Shown one piece after another: positions 16,148 through 22,803 of a stretch of DNA of 54,842 nt. Each line of letters starts with the position of its first letter. Within the stretch, counting starts at the first letter, position 1. The stretch is from assembly GCA_034211275.1 (NCBI GenBank), contig JAXHTF010000026.1, positions 1-54,842 on the forward strand, in the 5' to 3' direction. The translations under genes were made by a program, and so were the position numbers. The DNA is from Acidobacteriota bacterium. Lineage in GTDB: Bacteria > Acidobacteriota > Thermoanaerobaculia > Multivoradales > JAHZIX01. The notes under the pieces were generated by a model. That model saw only the letters and a program-made list of their open reading frames with translations, was not told where the DNA came from and made no database searches.

Positions 16148-17095
16148 TCATCTCGCCTGTGCCCAGGCCGATGGCTCCACGAAGGCCAAGGCCGGTGGAA
16201 ACGTGCCTTCCGGGAACCGAACGAGCCGATCCCCAGCCCGGAGCTTTGCCGAAGCAGCCATGTAGGCAGCAACCACTTGTCGGTAGGCTTCCTCGAAGGC
16301 CTTCTGAACCGCCTTGGAGGCTGCGATGGTCAACGGTGCCGGGCCCTTCTTGGGCCTCCTGGGAGCTGCATGGGGCTTCTGCCGCAGGACTCTCTTTCTG
16401 CCCATAGGGCGGGTGCCGTGCTTCCGGTGCCTGGCCCGGGTCTCGTCCTCGATCTGCTCCACCAGAGCCCGAACCCGAGCCTGGTACTCCTCCCAGGACA
16501 GGCCGGCCCAGCAAGGTAGCTGAGCCAGCTGGAGGATCTCCTCTTGCTCGTAGTCTTCCTCCTTGGGAGGCGATGCCGGGCGGTTGTGGCGATCGCGGCA
16601 TAGGCTCGTGCGATCGACCCAGGTACCTCGGTGAGCTTGGCCCTCCAAGATCATCGAGGCGGGATGGAGCCCCGGCCATTGGAGAGGGCTAGCGACCAGA
16701 TCTTCCTTGCAACCGTGAGAGAGCAAGTAGCGCAGGATCTGCACCTGGGATTCTTCGTCGTCGGCGACCACTGAGTAGGAGTACTGGCGATGCCAGAACT
16801 TTCCGGACCAGCGGTGGATGCGGCCGGCTTCCCGGGCCAGATTCCCCGCGAAGTAGTGCATGAACTGAGCCATGGCGTGGGCGTTGGGAACGCGCAGGAG
16901 GAGGTGGACGTGGTTGCCAAAGATGAGGACCACCACCACTTCCACGCCGGCCCTCCTGGCGGCGCGGGCGACGATGGCTTTGGCCAGCTGATTGAGCTGG
17001 CTGTTGGGGGTGAGCAGGAAGCGGGCTTGGAGGCACCGGTGGGTGACCAGGACCAAGGCTCCGCCAGGGGGAACGAATCGAATACTTTGTTTCAT
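16148..17095 (-). CDS. REP-associated tyrosine transposase (RAYT, IS200/Y1 family)
   Basis: HUH-type single-strand transposase of 315 residues. The HUH pair is H62/H64 in IFGNHVHLLLRVP, and the catalytic Tyr is probably Y105 in FWHRQYSYSVV. The following QILRYLLSHGCKEDLVASPLQWPG is the degenerate form of the family's RYIHxNP...GLV..P..W block. A basic, helical C-terminal extension of about 130 residues (RARHRKHGTRPMGRKRV) makes it longer than most relatives. The ATG at 17095 has an AAGGAG-type site. No IS200 ends flank it. Instead two pairs of G-tract/TTGTTGG or GTGTTGG repeats lie on either side, which is the arrangement of a domesticated RAYT with its REP-like elements. Confidence 0.85.
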   Translation of the reverse strand: MKQSIRFVPPGGALVLVTHRCLQARFLLTPNSQLNQLAKAIVARAARRAGVEVVVVLIFGNHVHLLLRVPNAHAMAQFMHYFAGNLAREAGRIHRWSGKFWHRQYSYSVVADDEESQVQILRYLLSHGCKEDLVASPLQWPGLHPASMILEGQAHRGTWVDRTSLCRDRHNRPASPPKEEDYEQEEILQLAQLPCWAGLSWEEYQARVRALVEQIEDETRARHRKHGTRPMGRKRVLRQKPHAAPRRPKKGPAPLTIAASKAVQKAFEEAYRQVVAAYMAASAKLRAGDRLVRFPEGTFPPALAFVEPSAWAQAR

Positions 17096-17189
17096 CGAGG
17101 CTCCTTTCCATCCCTACAGGAGGGAAAGAGAAGCCGGGATCGCTCACCTTTTTGGAGAAAAGGGCGAGATTTCTGGAGATTCCGGGGGT

Positions 17190-17253
17190 GGGACCCAAGT
17201 GTTGGTTCTGTATCGGAAGGATTCTCAGGAAGGGGGACCCAAGTGTTGGTTCT
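17190..17253 (+). repeat. Paired dispersed repeat elements c and d (RAYT-associated family)
   Basis: The 20-bp motif GGGACCCAAGTGTTGGTTCT occurs twice without change, at 17190-17209 and 17234-17253 (44-bp period), each copy preceded by a GATTC and a G-run. The pair lies 95-158 bp upstream of the transposase start. The centre, CCAA-GTG-TTGG, is palindromic. Confidence 0.8.
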
Positions 17254-17330
17254 CGACCTCCGGAGCGAGCCCCTGGTATCCTGCACTCCGCCACGACGAT
17301 TCACCCCACCGACGCCAGGAGACCTCGACT

Positions 17331-17846
17331 ATGCGACACGGGACCTTCCAAACTGCCCTCCTTTGGACTCTCACTGCCCTGTTGACTCTTGGGTGGGCCG
17401 GCACCGCCCTCGCCCAGGACGCCGACGCCATCCTCGGTGTCTGGCGCACCGCCGAGACCGACAAAGGCTACTCCCACGTCAAGATCTACCGCGACGGCGA
17501 TACCTACTCCGGCAAGATCATCTGGCTCAAGAAGCCCACCTACGGTCCGGAGGAAGGACCGGAGCTCGAGGGCAAGGAGAAAACCGACCGTCAGAATCCC
17601 GACAAGAAGCTCCGCGAGCGGCCCATCGTCGGCCTCGAGCTGTTGGAGGGCTTCACCTACGATGCCGGTGATCAGGAATGGGGCGGCGGCACCATCTACG
17701 ATCCGGAAAAGGGCAAGACCTACAAGAGCTATATGAAGCTCGACGGCGACACCCTGATGGTTCGCGGCTATATCGGCTTCTCCCTCCTCGGCCGCACCAC
17801 CGAATGGTCCCGCGTCGAGGAGAAAGAGCAGAAGTCCGACGACTGA
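17331..17846 (+). CDS. Exported DUF2147 family protein
   Basis: A 171-residue protein whose signal peptide ends LGWAGTALAQ. The mature part has the DUF2147 pattern: ILGVWRTAETDKGYSHVKIYRDGDTYSGKI near the N-terminus, then a GLELLEGF block, GGTIYDPEKGKTYKSYMKL, and LMVRGYIGFSLLGRTTEWSRV at the C-terminus. The family is periplasmic, lipocalin-like and of unknown function. The ATG at 17331 has AGGAGA 8 nt upstream. A longer frame from 16992 runs through the repeat pair and is not credible. Confidence 0.85.
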   Translation: MRHGTFQTALLWTLTALLTLGWAGTALAQDADAILGVWRTAETDKGYSHVKIYRDGDTYSGKIIWLKKPTYGPEEGPELEGKEKTDRQNPDKKLRERPIVGLELLEGFTYDAGDQEWGGGTIYDPEKGKTYKSYMKLDGDTLMVRGYIGFSLLGRTTEWSRVEEKEQKSDD

Positions 17847-17867
17847 GGAAGGACTCCCGGCGCGGCT

Positions 17868-18344
17868 TCAGGAGCTCAGATCTTCGATCCGTAGCGGCGC
17901 CACCTGCACCGTCGACGAGCGGCCCAGCCGCACCTTCCCCGGCGGTAGCCCCTTAGGCTTGGAGACCTCGCTGCAGCGGGTCACGTGCACCGGCACCCGG
18001 CCGCCTCGGCGTGCTTTGGAATAACCTGCCGCCAACCCCGCGGCCATCTGCTGGGTCTCCCGCGGCAGCCGATCGAGATTGTCCGGGTTGCGCACCACCA
18101 CGTGGGAGCCCGAGTCCGCAGCTACGTGAAACCAAAAATCCCGTGGCGAGGCCAGGCGGAGAGACAGGATGTCGTTGTCGGCGGCGGTGCGCCCCACGAG
18201 GATGGTGAGGCCGTCCGGCGAGACCACTCGACGCGCTACCGAACGGCCGCGCCAGGTTCCCTGTTCCGGGTCGGGAGGGGGTGGAGGGGAGGATCGCTTG
18301 GCCGGGCTCACGGCTCCATTGTACCCGTCATCCGCCGCCCCCAT
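17868..18344 (-). CDS. Stand-alone NFACT-R (DUF814) RNA-binding domain protein
   Basis: A 158-residue protein that is almost entirely one NFACT-R domain: GLTILVGRTAADNDILSLRLASPRDFWFHVAADSGSHVVVR, then AAGLAAGYSKARRGGRVPVHVTRCSEVSKPKGLPPGKV. In full-length NFACT/RqcH proteins this domain follows an NFACT-N and a coiled coil and binds RNA on the stalled 50S subunit. Here those parts are absent. The first 30 or so residues are proline-rich and may not all be translated; no strong ribosome binding site marks the start. Role unknown, perhaps ribosome-associated. Confidence 0.8.
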   Translation of the reverse strand: MGAADDGYNGAVSPAKRSSPPPPPDPEQGTWRGRSVARRVVSPDGLTILVGRTAADNDILSLRLASPRDFWFHVAADSGSHVVVRNPDNLDRLPRETQQMAAGLAAGYSKARRGGRVPVHVTRCSEVSKPKGLPPGKVRLGRSSTVQVAPLRIEDLSS

Positions 18345-18395
18345 CAGCAGCGGGACGGCCCTTCGCGTTGATCGACGAATAGCAGGCCGGGAGTG

Positions 18396-19061
18396 CTAGC
18401 GCGCCAGGACGATGTCAAAGCTCGCCCGGACGGTTCCGCCGTCCTCCGGTGCCTCCAGCCGTACCGCCAGCCGCTCGCGCTCTTCTTCACCGGTGACGAA
18501 GTCGTCCGCCGCCTGGGGATCTCCGCGGAACTGCATCTCCGAAGCCAGCGTCTCGTACCCTGGATGGGTGATGCGGAAGTGGACGTGGGCCGGCCGCCGG
18601 CCGTAGCTCCCGGGAACGATGGTGCGGAAGGAATAGCGTCCGTCGGCGTCGGTGAGGGTCTTGCCCCAATATTGGAAGTTGGGATCCTTGGGCAGCGGCA
18701 CACCGCTACCGGTCGTCCGCTGCTCCGCCGGGTGGTCGTACTTGCCGTGGATGTCCGTCTGCCAAATCACCAACCGCGCGCCGGAAACGGGCTGCCCGTC
18801 GGTGTTGCGCACCGTCCCCTGGATGGCCAAGGGCTGACCTTCCGGCTCGCCTTGGGAATCCGGCACCGTGGTCAGGTCCGCGTCCGCCGGTAGCGAGTCG
18901 TCCACCGGGTAGAAGGGGCCTTCGCCGGTATGGGGCGTCGGCCGCAGCTGCGCCTGCAGGATGAACCACGGAATCATGGTCAGCCCTGCCGCCAGGATCA
19001 CTCCCCGCAACCACCGGCCACGGCGGTTCGGAGTGTCTTCTCGGTGCGTCCTCGCCATCAT
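18396..19061 (-). CDS. Intradiol ring-cleavage dioxygenase-like protein, membrane-anchored or exported
   Basis: A 221-residue protein with a basic N-terminus and a hydrophobic segment (GVILAAGLTMIPWFILQAQL, about 20-39), so it acts outside the cytoplasm. The catalytic-core fold is recognisable: TGEGPFYP, the LAIQGTVRNTDGQPVSGARLVIWQTDIHGKYDH strand block, DGRYSFRTIVPGSYG, and RPAHVHFRI. The usual four Fe(III) ligands, two Tyr and two His, are plausibly the Tyr in KYDH, the Tyr in SYG and the two His in HVHF. True catechol or protocatechuate dioxygenases are cytoplasmic; exported versions are widespread and their substrates are mostly unknown. No aromatic degradation genes are near. Confidence 0.82.
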   Translation of the reverse strand: MMARTHREDTPNRRGRWLRGVILAAGLTMIPWFILQAQLRPTPHTGEGPFYPVDDSLPADADLTTVPDSQGEPEGQPLAIQGTVRNTDGQPVSGARLVIWQTDIHGKYDHPAEQRTTGSGVPLPKDPNFQYWGKTLTDADGRYSFRTIVPGSYGRRPAHVHFRITHPGYETLASEMQFRGDPQAADDFVTGEEERERLAVRLEAPEDGGTVRASFDIVLAR

Positions 19062-19190
19062 TTGCCCTCGATTCCGGTCTAGAGCCAGGGATCCGAAGCA
19101 CGGGCTTCGGGCTGCGGTCTCGGACTACTACGTCCGATCCCGGGGCAAGGTTGCGACCCTCCATCGGACCTCGGAGCCCCGGCGGCGGCA

Positions 19191-19892
19191 TCACTCCCCG
19201 GCTGTGCTCTGCAGCTCCTCCCGGGGAGTGAAGATCAGCGAGACGGAATTGATGCAGTAGCGCAGACCGGTGGGCTGCGGACCGTCGGCGAAAACGTGGC
19301 CGAGGTGGGCGCCGCAGCGCGGGCAATGGACCTCGGTGCGGCGCATGCCGTAGCTGGTGTCCACCTCTTCCCCGATGTGGGATTCCTCGATGGGCTCCCA
19401 GAAGCTCGGCCAGCCGGTGCCCGACTTGAACTTGGTGCGGGAGTCGAAGAGGGTCAGGCCGCAGGCCATGCAACGATACACGCCGTCCCCCTTGGAATCC
19501 CACAGATCACCGGTGAAAGCCCGCTCCGTCCCCTGCTCTCGGGCGACGTGGAATTGCTCCGGAGTCAGCCGCTGGCGCCACTCTTCTTCGCTCAGCTCCA
19601 GCTTCTCGATGGTTCCTTCGGGGTCCGGGTCCAGCCCCGGCACCGCCGGCTCCCCGGCTTTGTGGGTCGAGGCCTTCTGGGCATCGGCCTCCTTTGCATC
19701 GGTGCTCTGCTGAGCCGCCGTGCACGCTCCAGTGGAGACCACCAGCACCGCCAACGCCGTCAGCACGAACCTCCAGCCCCGAAGTCCCGAACGAGCTGCG
19801 CCGCGAGGTGGGCCGGCCGCTTCGAAGGGCACCGCATGGGAAGCGGCCGAGCCGCGGGCCACCGATTCCTGATTCCTCGCTCCATATTCCAT
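19191..19892 (-). CDS. msrB: Lipoprotein peptide-methionine (R)-S-oxide reductase MsrB
   Basis: Repairs methionine-R-sulfoxide in proteins. The 233-residue frame has an N-terminal hydrophobic segment with a lipobox-like VVSTGAC, so the enzyme is exported and probably lipid-anchored. A charged linker follows, then the MsrB domain (about 88-220): LSEEEWRQRLTPEQFHVAREQGTERAFTG, zinc-binding pairs CMAC and CPRC, GTGWPSFWEP, and the catalytic Cys in RYCINSVSL. Most MsrB proteins are cytoplasmic and about 140 residues; the lipoprotein form suggests repair of envelope proteins. It is a single gene with no msrA beside it. Confidence 0.93.
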   Translation of the reverse strand: MEYGARNQESVARGSAASHAVPFEAAGPPRGAARSGLRGWRFVLTALAVLVVSTGACTAAQQSTDAKEADAQKASTHKAGEPAVPGLDPDPEGTIEKLELSEEEWRQRLTPEQFHVAREQGTERAFTGDLWDSKGDGVYRCMACGLTLFDSRTKFKSGTGWPSFWEPIEESHIGEEVDTSYGMRRTEVHCPRCGAHLGHVFADGPQPTGLRYCINSVSLIFTPREELQSTAGE

Positions 19893-20146
19893 CGCTATCT
19901 CCTTCCGAGTGTTCTGATCGAGGCCGGGAGAGCCCTGTTCAAGCCTACGAGCTGGGCCGACGGCATGGATCTACCGGCCGCTGGCGATGATACTCTCCCA
20001 ATCCACACCGCTATGAGCGTATCGACCCTTTATCCCGATTCCGGATCCGTGTTCGCATCGCCGGTCTCGGCGACCGCAGGCTCCGAGGTGCGGTCCTGAT
20101 CGTCGAGACTCGCTACGGCCGGCTGCGCGGGCAGCGCAGCCGGGGC

Positions 20147-21628
20147 GTGACCGCGTTCCGAGGCATCCCCTTCGCCCGGCCGCCGGTGGGAGAGCTACGC
20201 TTCCAGCCCCCCCAGCCACCGGCGGCTTGGAGCGGTGTCCGGGACGCCAAAGACTTCGCCCCCATCGCCTATCAACAAGAGGTGCTGCTTCCCGTCCTGG
20301 GCAAGCTGTGGCGCTGGCTGCGGGGGAATCAGAGCGAGGACTGCCTGTACCTCAACGTCTGGACCCCCGGTGGTCCCCCAGCCCGCCGGCCGGTGATGGT
20401 GTGGATCCACGGCGGCGGCTTTCTCTTCGGCTCGGGCACCTTCCTGCTCTACCGCGGCCGGGAGCTGGCGCGGCGCGGCGACGTGGTGGTGGTGACCCTC
20501 AACTATCGCCTGGGAGTGCTGGGCTTCCTCGATCCCCGGGAGCTCGGCGCGCCCCGGGACGCCGGCTTCGTTCCCAATCTGGGATTGCGGGACCAGCTGG
20601 CGGCGCTGCGCTGGGTGCAGGAGAATATCGCCGGCTTCGGCGGCGATCCGGACAACATCACCGTCTTCGGCCAGTCCGCCGGCGCCATGAGCGTGGGAGC
20701 GCTCCTCGCCGCCCCCGCCGCTCAGGGCCTCTTCCACCGCGCCATCCTCCAGAGCGGTGCCGCTCACCACATCTCCACCGGCGACGACAGCGCGCGTTAC
20801 GGGCGCCGCTTCCTCCGCCACCTGGGGCTCGAGACCTTCGATCCCCGGGTGCTCCAGGACCTCTCCCCCAAGCAGCTCCTGAAAGCCCAAACCCAAGCCA
20901 TTCCGGGCATCCCGGCCCGCGGCTTGCTGCCCTGGCAGCCCACCGTCGGCGACGACCTGCTGCCGCGGCCGCCCCTCGACGCCATCGCCGACGGCGCGGC
21001 TTCCGGAGTGGAGCTGATCGTTGGGACCAACCACGACGAATGGGCCTTCTTCACCCCCGCCCGGCCGAGCCTTCGCACTCTGACCTGGCAGCAACTGGAG
21101 CGCCACGCCGAGCGCATCTTGCGCGAGCACCGCATCGAAGGGATCACCGGCGCCGAGGCGCTGGCGGTGTACCGAGCCTCGCGCAAGGAGGAGTTGGACT
21201 CCCCCTATCGCCTCTATGTCGCCTTGCGCACCGACGAGGTCTTCCGCATCCCGGCTCAGCAGTTGTTGGAAACTCAAGCACCCCATCAGCCACGGATCTT
21301 CTGCTACCGCCTCGACTTTCCCGTGCCCGCCCTCTCCTCCACCCTCGGCGCCTGCCACGGTGCTGACCTACCGCTGGTTTTCGGTACCCACACCCACCCC
21401 GCTCTGCTGCCCTTTTTTCTCGCCAGCGGCGAAGCCCGGCGGCTCAGCGACGCCATCCAGGACGCCTGGAGCTCCTTCGCCCGCCGTGGCTCGCCCTCCC
21501 ACAGCAGCGTCGGACCGTGGGCTCCCTGGGAACCCGTCGCCCGCAAGACCATGATCCTCGACCAAGACTGCCGGCTCGAGCGCGCCCCCCGGGAGGCCGA
21601 GCGGCGGCTGTGGCTGGGGCAGCCCTAG
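20147..21628 (+). CDS. Type B carboxylesterase family hydrolase
   Basis: Alpha/beta hydrolase of at least 493 residues. Motifs: AFRGIPFARPPVGELRF, EDCLYLNVWTP, the oxyanion hole HGGGFLFGSG, the nucleophile elbow FGQSAGAMS with Ser177, GTNHDEWAFF (acid) and CHGADLPLVFG (His). The first canonical in-frame start is GTG at 20147. However, the frame stays open upstream and reads VETRYGRLRGQRSRG just before it, which is the conserved N-terminal strand of the family. Translation therefore probably begins earlier, perhaps at a CTG at 20096; no ATG, GTG or TTG is in frame there back to the stop at 19988. No signal peptide is visible. Substrate unknown (carboxyl esters). Confidence 0.88.
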   Translation: MTAFRGIPFARPPVGELRFQPPQPPAAWSGVRDAKDFAPIAYQQEVLLPVLGKLWRWLRGNQSEDCLYLNVWTPGGPPARRPVMVWIHGGGFLFGSGTFLLYRGRELARRGDVVVVTLNYRLGVLGFLDPRELGAPRDAGFVPNLGLRDQLAALRWVQENIAGFGGDPDNITVFGQSAGAMSVGALLAAPAAQGLFHRAILQSGAAHHISTGDDSARYGRRFLRHLGLETFDPRVLQDLSPKQLLKAQTQAIPGIPARGLLPWQPTVGDDLLPRPPLDAIADGAASGVELIVGTNHDEWAFFTPARPSLRTLTWQQLERHAERILREHRIEGITGAEALAVYRASRKEELDSPYRLYVALRTDEVFRIPAQQLLETQAPHQPRIFCYRLDFPVPALSSTLGACHGADLPLVFGTHTHPALLPFFLASGEARRLSDAIQDAWSSFARRGSPSHSSVGPWAPWEPVARKTMILDQDCRLERAPREAERRLWLGQP

Positions 21629-21813
21629 GAGCCGGCCTGTTCGCCCCACGCTTGCACCCCGGGATCCGCTAGAATAGCTTTCTCTCGAACGCGTATCCGG
21701 ACTTGCTTTTCGCTGGCGACGGTAGATCCATCGGTGCAGCGAACAGGCGGGACGGATACCAAGGACAGCCACCACCGACCCACTCAACCGTTGATTTACC
21801 GGTAGCACGAGCC

Positions 21814-21987
21814 ATGGGTAAGAGTCACAAGGATCAGAAGAGCGTCAGCCGCAGCAAGCGACAGTTCAAGCGCCGCTTCGCCGAGCTGGAGAACGAGTTC
21901 GACGAAGACATGGAGGACGAGGAGCTGGAAGAAGCCCTCTCCGACGAGGACGGCGAAGAAGGCGACGGCGACGACGAGGAAGAATAG
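21814..21987 (+). CDS. Small charged protein (basic N-terminus, acidic C-terminus), unrecognised
   Basis: A 57-residue frame starting MGKSHKDQKSVSRSKRQFKR and ending in an almost pure Asp/Glu/Gly tail. No family is recognised. The sharp switch from basic to acidic is typical of small nucleic-acid-associated or chaperone-like proteins but proves nothing. The frame is open upstream to 21703, and no strong ribosome binding site precedes the ATG at 21814. It converges on mscL, with a small hairpin (22001-22015) between the genes. Confidence 0.5.
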   Translation: MGKSHKDQKSVSRSKRQFKRRFAELENEFDEDMEDEELEEALSDEDGEEGDGDDEEE

Positions 21988-22008
21988 GTCCTCGGCGGAA
22001 AGCCTTCG

Positions 22009-22530
22009 TCAGGCTCCCGTGGCAGCTCCGCCGGGGATCTCCTCGGCTTCCGCTGTCAGCTGGGACGTGCACTGCGGGCAACGGGTGGCCCGGAAGGGAA
22101 TCTGCATCCGGCAATAGGGGCACTTCTTGTGACTCGGCTCCTCCGGCGGAGCTTTGTCCTGGCCGAACATCTCCTCCATCTCCTCATCCAGCCGGTTGAT
22201 CGACCGGATGATCAGGAACATCACCAGCGCCACCAACAGAAACGCGATGACGTTGTTGACGAAGATGCCGTAGTTGACGGTCACCGCGCCGGCCTCCTGA
22301 GCGTCGGCGAGGGTGGCGTAAGGCGGTAACTCTTCGCTCCCCGCCTTGAGCAGCCAGAAGAGGTCGGAGAAGTCCGCCCGCCCCATCAACAATCCCACCG
22401 GCGGCATGATGATGTCGTTGACCACCGACTTGGCGATGGTGGTGAAGGCGGCTCCGACGGTGAAGCCGATGGCCATGTCGGCGATGTTGCCACGCAGAGC
22501 GAATTTCTTGAATTCGGCCATGAAAGACAT
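22009..22530 (-). CDS. mscL: Large-conductance mechanosensitive channel MscL with C-terminal zinc ribbon
   Basis: Inner-membrane osmotic safety valve of 173 residues. Residues 1-120 are standard MscL: EFKKFALRGNIADMAIGFTVGAAFTTIAKSVVNDIIMPPVG (TM1), a periplasmic loop, then TVNYGIFVNNVIAFLLVALVMFLIIRSINRL (TM2). In place of the usual short helical C-terminus there is a linker and a four-Cys ribbon, C137-x2-C140 and C151-x2-C154. The start has GAGAGACC upstream. Zinc-ribbon MscL variants exist, but the ribbon's role, perhaps redox or metal control of gating, is not established as far as I know. Confidence 0.94.
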   Translation of the reverse strand: MSFMAEFKKFALRGNIADMAIGFTVGAAFTTIAKSVVNDIIMPPVGLLMGRADFSDLFWLLKAGSEELPPYATLADAQEAGAVTVNYGIFVNNVIAFLLVALVMFLIIRSINRLDEEMEEMFGQDKAPPEEPSHKKCPYCRMQIPFRATRCPQCTSQLTAEAEEIPGGAATGA

Positions 22531-22542
22531 GAGAGACCTCCA

Positions 22543-22566
22543 CTCCTCGGATCGCTCCTCGGATCG
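22543..22566. repeat. Two tandem 12-bp units upstream of mscL
   Basis: CTCCTCGGATCG is repeated exactly at 22543-22554 and 22555-22566, 13 bp before the mscL start codon as read on the minus strand. It covers part of its 5' untranslated region. The rest of the gap to 22803 shows nothing else recognisable. Confidence 0.8.
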
Positions 22567-22803
22567 AGCTGTTGGTTGGCGCTGAAGACCGATTCCGCGG
22601 CGAGAATTCTACCGAAGACCGGCCCGTTTGCTATCACTCCCGGATCTCCTTGCTCCCATCGTCGCGAGCTTGGACTGAGACGCCGAGGCTTCCTCCGGCT
22701 ACGATATGATGGCCAGCAAACACCGTTGTCTTCACCCCGTGATCCGGCTTTGCCCCGATCTCGGTCCGGCCGCCGGCCACCCCCATCCGATAGGAGGAAG
22801 TCC

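Noticed and set aside
15846-16519. Overlapping short plus-strand frames between the sulfatase-like gene and the transposase
   Set aside because: Proline-rich, no ribosome binding sites, no family resemblance, and partly antisense to the transposase.
16992-17330. N-terminal extension of the DUF2147 protein
   Set aside because: It runs across the repeat pair and the divergent transposase promoter region; the ATG at 17331 has a ribosome binding site and starts a signal peptide.
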